Notes: generated from the letters alone by a model not told the origin. A DNA stretch of 64,000 bases from Phlyctochytrium arcticum (GCA_025602905.1 JAHLKI010000006.1:992001-1056000); one strand, 5' to 3'; counted from the first letter of the stretch, positions 44,545 through 54,444 are shown. Numbers and translations are program-made.

Positions 44545-44642
44545 TTTTTCATTTCGTATTTATGAATCGATACCTTCTCCTGTACATACTCTAATCTTGT
44601 TGATGATGAATGATACTCTATCCCAATGCAATGCTACCTACA

Positions 44643-45045
44643 TTCACTACCCTACCAAAGATCAAACCACTCCCACCCCTTCGTGCACATCGCAAACCCA
44701 ACTCCAGTCTCATCCCCCTCACACCCCACCAACCCCCGTTTCTTCCACGCCTCCACAACCTTTTTACATTCCGTCTCTTTTCCCTGCCACGATAAACTCT
44801 TGGCCAGTTTTCCGAGTAAGGTGCCCAACATAACCGGATCTTGGTCATCCGTACGAGATTTGATTCGGGATTGGAGGAAGGGTTATAGCGTGGGAAACTC
44901 TTTGTATATTCTCTACTAATCAAATACTACCCTACCAAAGATCAAACCACTCCCACCCCCTCGTGCACTCCGCAAACCCAACACCCGTCTCATCCCCCTC
45001 ACAGCCCACCAGTCCTCTTTTCTTCCACGCCTCCACAACCTTTTT
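44643..45045. repeat. duplicated C-terminal exon fragment (two copies of about 115 bp)
   Basis: Segments 44648-44770 and 44931-45045 are near-identical direct copies. On the minus strand both code for CKKVVEAWKKRGLVGCEGDE, TGVGF and a WEWFDLW ending followed by a stop. The left copy extends upstream in frame (DPVMLGTLLGKLAKSLSWQG). The parent protein is not recognised. The right copy is joined to the end of the REase-like pseudogene. This shows local duplication and gene-fragment shuffling in the element's right half. Confidence 0.7.
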
Positions 45046-45050
45046 ACATA

Positions 45051-46783
45051 CTATGATAATCTCACCATCCGGCGTTTCCCAACTTTGGCGGGAGTGATGG
45101 GTGCTCGCGATGAGCGGGACTTTAATTGTTCCTTGCTGACCAAGGGTAGTCGAGATAGCACATTGTTTGGGCAGGGCCCTTCGTCCCGCGCGAGAATTCT
45201 TTGGATATTCTCGCATGCTGGCAGAATCCGTTCTCGAAGGTATTCTCCATATTGGAGCATACCTCGAACTCCCTTTGCATCTGGGCCTATGGTGAACTTT
45301 TGTTCCCCGTACTTGACATACCACCACTGACCGGCGATGTCGACAACTTTGATGACGTAGAACTTTGCCGTCCATTTTGATACGAGCCCATAAAAAACCT
45401 CAACTTTCCCGACTTGTTCGTGGGTAAGATTTCGGGCTGCAATCAGACTATGGAGCTGTTAGATGGCTTCTCCGGGAGCTTTGATGAGATCCTTATGGAT
45501 CCGACCCTTTAGGCCCAGTTCGACCTTCTCAACTTCCATCACGCAGGCACCGATGTCGTTGACATCATGCGCAACGTAAATGGTCACATCGGATTTGGTT
45601 TTGTTGTCCGCGTCCCCCTCGGACTGAAATGTGTGTGCGAACTCTAGTGAGACGCCCACTCCCGTGTCCCCAACCGCAGGCAATGCAGCACGAGTGGCCG
45701 CAGCCCACACCGACCTGACGTCCTCTTCATCAACCTCTGATGCCCCCATCGGGATCTTCAAAGACGTCTCTATTAGCGTGATGACGGAAGCATCGGTCAT
45801 CAAGGTTTTTGAGGGGGGAGTTCTCATTCCCAATTTGAACCAGAATGAGTCAAATTTTCTTAAAAGGCCTTCCGATTTTAGCGAGTCCAATATCTTCATA
45901 GTCCCCCGGCTGTGCTGAAAAACGGCAGAGAGAATTGATTCGTTGTACGTGGCACCCCGCTTGACCCAAGAGTTGGAGGGGACATCTGTGATTTGTGCAA
46001 GAACAGCACTGTCCAGGGCGCCACAATCCCGCAGAAGTCGCAAAAGATGTCTGCCCTGCTGCTTTAAGCGTACGTCCCCTTGGTTGGTGTACGCAATTAA
46101 GGTGGTAACATAATTTTCAACAGCATGAGATCCTCGAGCCCATAGAATCGCGCTCGCCGGGGTGTACAGTTTCTCCTCTCGGAGGTCGATAACCTCTTCC
46201 GTAATACTCTCCACACTGGCTCTTTCCGGTAACCGCTGCCGCTTTGGTTGAGCAGCAACTGGAAGGCTGTCCTCGACATTACTAGATTGACGCTTTCTGG
46301 GCAAGAGATTCTCGTCCTCCAAGTGCAGCTCCACCTGCCCCAAAGCTCTTCCTATGCCTTTGGCTTCGATGGTGCTCTAGAGATAAAGAAACCAATAAAT
46401 GCGTCATGATTTGTCAATGGCGATACAAGCGGGTTTACCTTTGTAAAGTGGTTGTGAAGCTCTAGATACGACGGGAATCCGGCTTGAGCCTCGACCTCAA
46501 GGCGTTTCGCCTCGTCCCTAATGAACCGCTCCAAATCGCTCTTTGCATGCAGCCTTCGGTTCCAAATTTGATGCAGGTATGTCTTGATCGCAGCACAAAA
46601 GTTTTTTTTTACGGAGAATCGCCATTTTTTGGCCAGCACAACTGGGTCAAACCCGGTCCCGACATTTTCAGCGGTTTGCGAGATTCTTGCAGCAAACGGT
46701 ACGTTTGGTTTTGCACATCTAGTACTTGCTGATCCTGCATGAAGATGACAATCATGAGTGGAGTGCTTGGTTGGTGGCGGCAT
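45051..46783 (-). pseudogene. PD-(D/E)XK nuclease-like protein, interrupted by an in-frame stop
   Basis: Exon 1 (46783 to about 46441) has an Arg/Lys-rich helical part (KKWRFSVKKNFCAAIKTYLH). One intron (GTAAAC...CTCTAG) leads to a second exon running from about 46379 to a TAA at 45459-45461. Beyond the stop the same frame stays open to 45051 and is clearly coding (LHSLIAARNLTHEQVGKVEV, YVIKVVDIAGQWWYVKYGEQ). The segment SDVTIYVAHDVNDIGACVME-VEKVE followed by GEAI(stop)QLHSL and FYGLVSKWTAKFYVI has the D...E.E/K...Q layout of REase-like domains that occur in fungal host- and transposon-linked proteins. The whole is about 560 codons. A nonsense mutation in an otherwise intact frame suggests recent loss. 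Family assignment is by pattern only. Confidence 0.55.
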
Positions 46784-47148
46784 AAATAGATAAACCAGGA
46801 TCTATTGATGCAAACCGGCGAGACTCTCATCGCTTGAGTCCGGCCGGAAAGAACAGCTCGAAGGGCGTTGCTTACATGTTTCGCTCATTATTTTACTTCA
46901 CCACAGGTGCCGACGATCTCCGGACGATTTACTTACGACGCGTCCGCGACGTGACGCCGTGTCAAGATTCTGGATCCGGACGACTCCGGGACGACGGACT
47001 CGAGTCATATGACCTGAGTCACACGTAGCCCACGTAGCACATTCGATCCCCTTCCATATTTAGCCTAGTTCGGTATATAGACTTTCTGTGAGTTTGAAGT
47101 TTCCCATTGTTTCGATAGACGTACCCCCTGCGGGGGATTTCCTGTAGT

Positions 47149-47157
47149 ATAAAAGAG
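47149..47157 (+). promoter_or_regulatory. possible TATA box before the CoA-transferase fragment
   Basis: GTATAAAAGAGGG near 47147, about 95 bp before the first coding-like bases of the CoA-transferase fragment. Just upstream, CCCCCTGCGGGGG (about 47125) is a short inverted repeat. Whether it is used is unknown. Confidence 0.35.
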
Positions 47158-47242
47158 GGAGAGGCGAGAAACGAACAAGAAAGTAGTTTATCCTACAATT
47201 CTCACACGCCGACGTCGCTCGGCGTGGCGCAGCTGGGATCAT

Positions 47243-47801
47243 ATGTGTACTAAGAAGTTTCAGGCCTTCTCTACTAAGGACAGCTATATTGTTGTGGGTG
47301 CCGGAAACGACAGACAATTTCAGAAGCTATGTTCGCGGTTGGAGATGGACCATCTTGTCCAAGATCCCAAATTTGCTACTAACGCTTCCCGTGTGCAAAA
47401 TAGATCGGAATTGGTTTGTCCAGCGCTAAAGTGCACGCTATTCCGCACTCACTTGACCTCTTTTGTAGATTAAGATCCTCTCCGATCGATTTAAATGCAA
47501 TCCAACCGCAGACTGGCTGTCCAAGTTCGAAGGCATAGGCATCCCTTAAGCACCAGTTAACAACATCAAACAAACCTTTGATCATCCGCAAGTCCAATAC
47601 CCTGATATGATACAAGAGGTTGATCATCCTCGCTCGGGTAAAGTAAAATTGGTTGGCATTCCAGTCAAATTTTCCCAGTGTCAACCCAGCATCCGGCATG
47701 CTCCACCCACCCATGGCCAGCACACAACGGATGTGTTGAAGACCCTCTTAGGCTACTCGGAAAGCAAAATTGACAAACTCAAACTTGGAGGAGCCATCTA
47801 G
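47243..47801 (+). pseudogene. truncated CoA-transferase family III (SUGCT/formyl-CoA transferase-like)
   Basis: Family III CoA-transferases move CoA between carboxylic acids; the mitochondrial SUGCT group acts on glutarate or succinate. The fragment starts in the middle of the domain: FQAFSTKDSYIVVGAGNDRQ, FQKLCSRLEMDHLVQDPKFA and NASRVQNRSEL. An intron (about 47416-47470, GTTTGT...TTGTAG) leads to IKILSDRFKCNPTADWL and FEGIGIP, then a TAA at 47547 where the family has a Cys or similar before APVNNI. The frame continues to the natural end VDHPRSGKVKLVGIPVKFSQ and LLGYSESKIDKLK at 47801. The N-terminal half, which holds the catalytic Asp, is missing. It is therefore a 5'-truncated, stop-containing copy. 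Confidence 0.75.
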
Positions 47802-48009
47802 CATCTAGAAGTGACTAAGAAATTAGATCCGTTGATTCGAGTGGAGTTTGGGTGACAAAATTGTTAGAGAAGTCACCTCGTATATCGGCCATGTATTCAT
47901 ACAGCAGGAGCGGTGAAATGAAAGCAGCGTTACCAACACTACGACTATGATTTCAAGGCTAAGCTACCCTATGACTACGCTATCTTAAACTGACTCCAGC
48001 GGCGCTGGG

Positions 48010-49077
48010 CTAACGACACATTTTGTCATACATGTCTGCAAACTCAGAGTCTTTGTCGGCACGCGGTAAATGTGCCCAAAGCAGAGCACGGGCGCCTAAG
48101 TTGGATCAAGTCATTGGTTTGCAATGTCATTATATATGGCGGCAATTATCAAACCTGCAGCATCCAGCCGGTCGGCGTAGGCAACCTCCGAAATATGGAA
48201 CATCCAAAAGTGGCCATTGTTGCAGGCTTCCATGCAAGGCTCGCAGGGTTGCGTTACATGGTATCCTATCACATTTCCACTGGAAGAGAGCAGTTTAGAT
48301 ACCGATTATCCTCGTGATCAAAGTGTTTTACCATCCCAAACATGCAACATCTCGTATCCGGCAATAGCAGTTGCGGGTTTGGTAGTCATCGTTGACTAGT
48401 TGCACCCCTGTACCGACCATCAGCTCCCGGATGCAACTGACCACAATACCATTCTCACCATGTGGTGGTACGTCGGTGGAGAAGAGTTCGATCTGCATCA
48501 CAATTTAGCTATGAACCGCGTTTTTTTTGCGCAGTCTTACGTTCATGTCCGCCAAAAGAATGGCCTTCATACCACGTCGACAAACGGTCGCGAAACAATG
48601 TCTGCAGGTCAGCTCACACACAACCTTACTACGAAACTGTGGACGAATTGCGTCGCTTGCAACATCAGTACTCTGACGCGTCCAGTTTAGTCGGGAATTT
48701 GAACGTCCAGTTCCTTCTACCTCTCCTGTATTTGCAGTTGCCCTTCGCATGGACAGCCGGGAACCTGTCACCTGATACAGATTGCTACTAGATGTGCTGC
48801 TGGATGTAGAGCCGGGTCGAGACTGAGTAGTGTAATTAGATGGCATCGGGGGCCCTGAACCCGTTGTGATTCGAAGATGGCTTTGATGCTGTACGCCCTG
48901 CGCATCAAAGGCTGCTCCTTCCGAGGTAGATCCAGAGGTAACTTGGCCCGGATTCATGCCACTAGTTGCTACGTACACGTAGCCGTTGTAGGTGGTATGG
49001 GCTGGGAAGTAGGGATATGACGCCTGAGTGTGTGATGGTGCTGTTCCATATGCCTGGTAAGCGAACCGCGGACCCAT
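48010..49077 (-). CDS. FAM72-family zinc-binding protein, apparently intact
   Basis: FAM72 is a small conserved eukaryotic family with paired CxxC motifs; in animals it influences UNG2 and cell-cycle control. Exon 1 (49077-48541) has a Ser/Thr/Gly-rich extension and then FRSKVVCELTCRHCFATVCR and RGMKAILLADMN. Exon 2 (48492-48459) adds IELFSTDVPPH. Exon 3 (48407-48332) adds VQLVNDDYQTRNCYCRIRDV and ACLGC. Exon 4 (48279 onward) adds GNVIGYHVTQPCEPCMEACN and NGHFWMFHISEVAYADRLDA. The last exon gives ARALLWAHLPRADKDSEFAD and stops at 48010. All four introns keep frame; the last donor (GTTTGA) is weak. Every family landmark is present, including the second C..C pair and NNGHFWMFH. The start lies only about 25 bp from the right hairpin, so it sits inside the element boundaries. 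Confidence 0.85.
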
Positions 49078-49102
49078 CGTGGAGGTGTATCGGGATATGC
49101 TG

Positions 49103-49200
49103 TCTGACAGTGCGGTAGTTACTTAAGAACGGGTAGCTGCCGAAGGCAGCATTCTTGACAAGAATGCGACCCGTTCTTAAGTAACTACCGCACTGTCAGA
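49103..49200. repeat. right terminal palindrome (T-shaped hairpin)
   Basis: Two 32-base arms, identical in sequence to the left terminal stem, enclose two small palindromes: GCTGCC-GAA-GGCAGC and GCATTCTTG-A-CAAGAATGC, which share a GC. The predicted fold is a long stem with two short side arms, as in AAV-type inverted terminal repeats. Compared with the left end, a single T is replaced by 18 bases that form the second arm. Confidence 0.95.
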
Positions 49201-49205
49201 GGGAG
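49201..49205. repeat. putative target-site duplication, right copy (GGGAG)
   Basis: Immediately follows the last base of the right palindrome and equals the five bases just before the left palindrome (31784-31788). Confidence 0.65.
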
Positions 49206-49330
49206 TCGTTCAGATTTTTCTACTTTCTGACACCTCAACCACAACCCCGCTTGATTCTTCCACGTCTTGTCTGTGCCGCTGCCGAAGATGACCTTAGTTC
49301 CTTGCGTCTGAAATAAAGGATACCCCTTAG

Positions 49331-49842
49331 ATGTCAAAAAAAGTTGGTATTCGCCACGAGCTGCAAGAGCGGAACATACCCCGTAAGCGATCCTCATGCT
49401 CTTGAAAGTTTACTCCGAGAAGGTGATGTCTCATCAAACACAGCGAAGGGCTTTTCCCATGAAATAGACCTGATCGAACCCAGTCCGGAAGCGAAGCCTG
49501 AGCGACGCGTATGTGTCAGTAGCTATCGAGGGTCCAAAAAAAGGTACGTACCGGGAGATAACTTTCCCATCAAGATTACAGGCTCCAGTGTATCGTCAGC
49601 TGCAGGGGAAGCGTCGGTCTGTCTCGATGCTGGGAGATGCAGTCAGTCCATATCTATGGGAGAAAACAAATGTAAATCACCTTTGCCCACGCCCGAGTAT
49701 CAGAGCATATTCTTCCATATCAGAAAAGTACGTCGGCGGGATGGACCGACGTCTTTTGCATGTTCCAGGACCAAGCGCGTATCCTGTTATTCCTGATGAT
49801 GTGAAATTCGCTGCGCCAAGGTACCGATATCTGCTGTAAATC
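49331..49842 (+). CDS. hypothetical protein, spliced, uncertain
   Basis: The coding-like plus-strand frame reads YPVSDPHALESLLREGDVSS, GFSHEIDLIEPSPEAKPERR and VCVSSYRGSKK. At a GTACGT donor near 49543 an intron of about 38 bp (to ...TTACAG) leads to APVYRQLQGKRRSVSMLGDA and then perhaps further small exons to a stop near 49838. An ATG at 49331 (MSKKVGIRHELQERNIP) is a possible start in another phase. The opposite strand also has a coding-like exon at 49205-49305 (KVIFGSGTDKTWKNQAGLWL), so the gene structure is unresolved. The insertion at 49200 may have separated it from its upstream part. No family is recognised. Confidence 0.35.
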
Positions 49843-50164
49843 GCGCGAGATTCGAGTGTTCAGTACCTTTAAAGGACGGCACCGATGCATCGAAGTCTCA
49901 CCGAACGGTGTTCAGGATGCTCCATAAATCGTCCTCCTCGAGTCTCGAATGTTCCGTCTCCATTGTCTTTGTTGCCGCAAAATCCTGCCGATTCCCTTGC
50001 AAAGCCCGCAAAACTCGCGTGTTATATCCTCACCGGGTTCTCTAATGCAATAAAATTTATAGTCATGTCTGAGAGCATGATCTTTCCTTTCTCACCGGTG
50101 CGCTCGATGCTCCAAAAGCAAATACCGATGTCCGCGCACGCGAGTACTCTCTTTTCCGGGTGGT

Positions 50165-51610
50165 CCGTTCTCCAAACTGTCCGCGTACTCCAATCTTCAT
50201 GATTCCACGTCCTTGACCTGCTGTCGCCCGCGTACTCCAATCTTCTTTTTTCAATGTCCTTGATCTGCTGTCGCCTGCGTACTCCAATCTTCTATCTTCC
50301 ACGTCCTTGACCTGCTGTCGCCCGCGTAATCCAATATTCTTTCTTCATCGTCCTTGACCTGCTGTCGTCCGCGTACTCCAATATTCTTCCTTCATTCTCC
50401 TTGACCTGCTGTTGCCCGCGTAATGGAATCTTCTTTCTTCATTGTCCTTGACCTGCTGTCGCCCGCGTACTCCAATCTTCTTTCTTCAATGTTCTTGACC
50501 TCTTGTCGCTCGCGTACTCCAATCTTCTTTCTTCAATGTCTTTGACCTGCTGTCGCCCGCGTACTCCAATCTTCTGTCTTCAATGTTCTTGACCTGCTGT
50601 TGCCCGCGTACTCCAATCTTCTTTCTTCATCGTCCTTGACCTGCTGTCGCCCGCGTACTCCAATCTTCTTTCTTCAATGTTCTTGACCTGCTGTTGCCCG
50701 CGTACTCCAATCTTCTTTCTTCAATGTTCTTGACCTGCTGTCGCCCGCGTACTCCACTCTTCTTTCTTCATTGTTCTTGAACCCTGTACTCCACTCTTCT
50801 TTCTTCAATGTTCTTGACCTGCTGTTGCCCGCGTACTCCACTCTTCTTTCTTCAACGTTCTTGACCTGCTGTTGCCTGCTTACTCCAATCTTCTTTCTTC
50901 AATGTTCTTGACCTCTTGTCGCCCGCGTACTCCAATCTTCTTTCTTCAATGTCCTTGACCTGCTGTCGCCCGCGTACTCCAATCTTCTTTTTTCATTGTC
51001 CTTGACCTGCTGTCGCCCGCGTACTCCAATCTTCTTTCTTCATTGTCCTTGACCTGCTGTCGCCCGCGTACTCCAATCTTCTTTCTTCAATGTTCTTGAC
51101 CTCTTGTCGCTCGCGTACTCCAATCTTCTTTCTTCAATGTCTTTGACCTGCTGTCGCCCGCGTACTCCAATCTTCTGTCTTCAATGTTCTTGACCTGCTG
51201 TTGCCCGCGTACTCCAATCTTCTTTCTTCATCGTCCTTGACCTGCTGTCGCCCGCGTACTCCAATCTTCTTTCTTCAATGTCCTTGACCTGCTGTCGCCT
51301 GCGTACTCCAATCTTCTATCTTCCACGTCCTTGACCTGCTGTCGCCCGCGTACTCCAATCTTCTATCTTCCACGTCCTTGACCTGCTGTCGCCCGCGTAC
51401 TCCAATCTTCTTTCTTCAATGTCCTTGACCTGCTGTCGCCCGCGTACTCCAATCTTCTTTCTTCAAAGTCCTTGACCTAATGTTGCCCGCGTACTCCAAT
51501 CTTCTTTCTTCCATTTCCATGACCTGCTGTCGCCCGCGTCCTCCAATCGTCTTTCTCCCACGTCCTTGACCTGCTGTTGCCCGCGGAACTTGAATGTTCT
51601 TTCTACCAAG
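50165..51610. repeat. 47-bp minisatellite, about 30 tandem copies
   Basis: The unit is about 47 bp with the core CCTTGACCTGCTGTCGCCCG followed by CGTACTCCAATCTTCTTTCT and TCAATGT. Copies differ by a few substitutions, and blocks of several units are repeated as higher-order copies. One unit near 50775-50795 is shortened. Because 47 is not a multiple of three, no long frame can cross it, so it is not a coding repeat array. It lies about 1 kb right of the element. Confidence 0.92.
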
Positions 51611-52440
51611 GGTTCCCATGATGGTTCATAACTCGTCGTCCTCGAGTCTCCAATTTTCGTTCTTCAATGCTTTCGGTGCCGCAAACTTCTGCCGATGCCC
51701 CTGCGATGCCCGCGAAACTCGAGTTGTCTTTCCTCACCGGTTTCCCTAAGGCAATACAAGTCACAGCGATGTCTGCGAGCTTGATTGTTCTTTTCTCACC
51801 GGTGTGCTCGGCGCTCCCAATGTTATACCGATATCTGCGCACGCGAATGACCTTTTCCCCAAGTGCTTCGTTCTCCACAATTTCCGCGTACTCGTATGTT
51901 CTTTCTACAAATGGCGTCGACTATGCTCCATAAATCGTCCTCTTCGAGACTCGCGTGTTCTTTCGTCAATGTCTTTGGTGCCGCAAAGTCCCGCCGATGC
52001 CCGCGTATTCGAATGTTATTTCTCCAAAGGGTGACCACGTCGCTCCATAAGTCGTAATCTTCCAGACTCGAATGGTTTTTCTTCAATGTCTTTGATTCTG
52101 CAAAATCCTGCTGATCCCCCTACGCTGCCCGCGAATCTCGAGTGTTTTTTTCCTCACCGATTTCTCTAGCGCAAAAAAAGTCATAGACATGTCTGCGAGC
52201 ATGATTGTTTTTTTCTCACCGGTATGCTTGATGTTCGAAAAGTCATACCGATGTCCGCGTCCATGATGCCCCTTAACTCGCACTCCTCGAGACTCAAAAC
52301 CTCTTTCTACCATGTCGATGGTGCGCGCCCAAAAGTCCTGCTGTTGCCCGCGTACTGGAATGCTTTTTTCTGTAAACGGTGTCCACAATGCATGGAAAGT
52401 CTACTCTGCGAGCCGCGAATGTTCTATATAAGGGCTAGTG
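51611..52440. repeat. older degenerate repeats flanking the minisatellite
   Basis: Segments at about 49960-50115, 51660-51830 and 52085-52240 are diverged copies of one another. They share TTTGGTGCCGCAAA-like, TCCTGCCGAT, GCGAAACTCGAGT, CTCACCGG.TT.CT and GTCTGCGAGC.TGAT.GTT-like blocks with matching order. Further partial copies lie near 51960-52080. They flank the 47-bp array on both sides. No gene is recognised. Confidence 0.65.
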
Positions 52441-53586
52441 TCAGTATCCGTAGAGAGGTGGAGCGGTGCAATTGCCAAACTTACTTTCATCCGCATGACT
52501 GATGTCTCGATTACTATTGAAACCGAATGAAGGTGTCTCTTGATAAAATTCCGCTACTTTTGTTGCGTAGAGAATGCTCGTCATTCACGGCCGAAGTCAA
52601 CATCGTCCGCAAGGGTCTAGTATAGTAAGGGAGCAACCGCATGGGAAAATTCGTGAATCTCGCGCAGAGAGTGAAGCATGAGTGCGAGCGAGAAACTCCT
52701 TATGGTCGACACTAGGTTGATCAACACGCCATGCTCCAAAACAATTGCGCAGAACGTATCCCATCACTCATTGGCAGAGCGTATCCCCAAACGAGCTGCA
52801 ATTGTCTGAAGCATTTTCGCAACTGCCCGAACAGCGCTAGACATGAGACCCAACCACCTAACCAGAGTAAGCGCAGAACGTATCCCATCACTACCTGGCA
52901 GAACGTATCCCCAGGTCGGCTGCTTACTTCGAGCGGTTGTTCGCGACAGTGGCAGAAGTTGTGCATAACATACCTGCTGGTTCTGGCCGAGTATGGGCTG
53001 TCCGAGCCGGAGAGCGAAAATCCAGCTAGTATTTTGTTGCGTGGGAAACATTGTTGATGTTGCTTGGCATCGTTGGTGTCATAAAAGTATGTCGGGTGCG
53101 CGGGGTTCTAGGAGTTCAAGGGAGCGTTGTTGTCGTTAGAAAATTGACATAGAGTATTTACCGCATGTCGTTACGTTAAGGCTCTGAAAATTCGCGTGGT
53201 TGCGGGATATGGAAGCTTGTCCCGGGATGAGCTGCTGCTGATACGGCAGGTGAAAGCGTCCTGTGAATGCGAGGCGGCAAACGTCAGTATATGCAGTAAA
53301 CGATTAGAACCGTGCTCTTACCTACTTGCAAAAAATGCGCCGAGGCCGATTGAAAGCAGTCAACCACAAGTCACTGTCTTAGAGTCCCGCCCGCGATTTG
53401 ATCCCTATACAAAGTTTGGTGAGAAAATATCGAGACAAAAGCGAACATGGTGAAAGATACCGACGTTTGGCAAGGTGCGGATGAGATCGGTTCTTGAGCG
53501 CGAGTTGTGGGGCCGTTGCAGATAGGAACCCAGGCGTACGGGGGAAAAAGGCACGAAGGAAGGAGGGGAGCGGGTACGGGGGCAGT
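52441..53586. other. no recognised gene; one short duplication
   Basis: Contains two copies of CGCAGAACGTATCCCATCAC and nearby GTATCCCCA (near 52749 and 52872), a diverged local duplication of about 45 bp. A plus-strand open frame at 53196-53453 has no recognisable domain. Nothing else was noticed. Confidence 0.4.
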
Positions 53587-54444
53587 TTATAAATACCAGT
53601 AGGCGCCCCGCGGCGATGTGTTTAGGATACCCTGTCGTCTGCCCTCAAAAAGTGCCGTAATCTCCGCACGCGTCGCGTCAACAATTGCAGAGCTTCTAGA
53701 TGCGACGCGTCGATTGCTATAGACTGGTAGAATTCCAAGGTCGCCATATAAGTTCCGTTGGATTGACTGAAAAAGGCCGTTGCGAGGGTAAAGTCGTACC
53801 CTTCTAGTAGCCAAGACCATGGCCTGACCGTCGTGTTTCCCCAGGCTGAAAACGGTCGTCGATGCGGACCTGGTATACCCTGCGGACGATAGTTGTGGAA
53901 GTTGCGCAAAGGTGCATTTCTGTTCTGGTTGAGCCTGTGGTTGAGCGCGAAGACTTTCTACCCCTGGCGCAGGCAGCTTGGGCGATGGAGTAAGCTCCGA
54001 CGACGCGGCTGCCCGGCCAACGCGAAGTGACACTTTTGGCGGCTGGGGTTAATGAGCATTAGAGGACTGTCGAAAGGATTATCTGGTGCTGGTGGGTGCT
54101 GGATCTGGATCAAGGAGGATGGGTGTTGGTGCGGGGGGCTGTGGTGAGCTCGGAGCTGTACTGGGCCCGGCGGTGGTTGATATCCAAAGTGACCTCGCAA
54201 GCTCTTTCTCGTCCTTTAGAACTATCATAGACAATGGTGAGAGTCTCTCGTCAAAGAGCCAATATTGAGGGAAGATATCTGAATGGATCCCGAATTGAAT
54301 GGTAGCTAAGACGGGTGGAGCTGTGTTTGCCTTTATGTCAAAGTGCGCCAGTATCGACGACCTGTCGAGGTCAACGATGAGAAACGTATCGCCACGCTCA
54401 AGCATAGCACGGCCCTGGTCTGCCGTACTAGAAGCGGTTATCAT
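53587..54444 (-). CDS. hypothetical protein, two exons
   Basis: ATG at 54444 (MITASSTADQGRAMLERGDT) opens a good coding frame: FLIVDLDRSSILAHFDIKAN, VLATIQFGIHSDIFPQYWLF and SPLSMIVLKDEKELARSLWI, followed by a Pro/Thr/Ala-rich linker. A junction near 54080-54030 (acceptor CCCCAG) leads to a second frame, SLRVGRAAASSELTPSPKLP, which continues to RNLYGDLGILPVYSNRRVAS and ends at 53587. The first exon looks like a compact alpha/beta domain; the second is mostly low complexity. It is about 270 residues in all. I do not recognise a family. The exact donor site is uncertain. Confidence 0.5.

Larger units (their letters stand above)
31789..49200. mobile_element. 17.4-kb hairpin-ended, virus-like integrated element
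   Basis: Both ends are long palindromes built on the same 32-bp stem (starting TCTGACAGTGCGG), ending at exactly corresponding bases and flanked outside by GGGAG on both sides. The left half carries a compact, mostly plus-strand gene set: zinc-binding ORF, DUF6589-like/SF3 helicase protein, small basic protein, candidate capsid protein, a small divergent gene and a Pro-rich protein. The right half carries repeat arrays and host-like genes, some broken. Several ORFs have no introns (37.6-40.8 kb), unlike the host genes around them. No DNA polymerase, packaging ATPase, protease, integrase or reverse transcriptase was recognised. Interpretation (inference): an integrated DNA virus or virus-derived transposon with hairpin telomeres, partly decayed. 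An alternative is a shorter viral core inserted near host genes, with the matching hairpins and flanks coincidental. Confidence 0.7.

Noticed and set aside
31789..49200. Polinton/Maverick, retrotransposon or Helitron identity for the element
   Set aside because: No protein-primed DNA polymerase, retroviral-type integrase, reverse transcriptase, RepHel or packaging ATPase was recognised.
50022..52388. HTGEK motifs on the minus strand suggesting a C2H2 zinc-finger array
   Set aside because: The motif comes from a repeated CTCACCGGTG block; no Cys-Cys-His-His spacing surrounds it and frames do not continue between copies.
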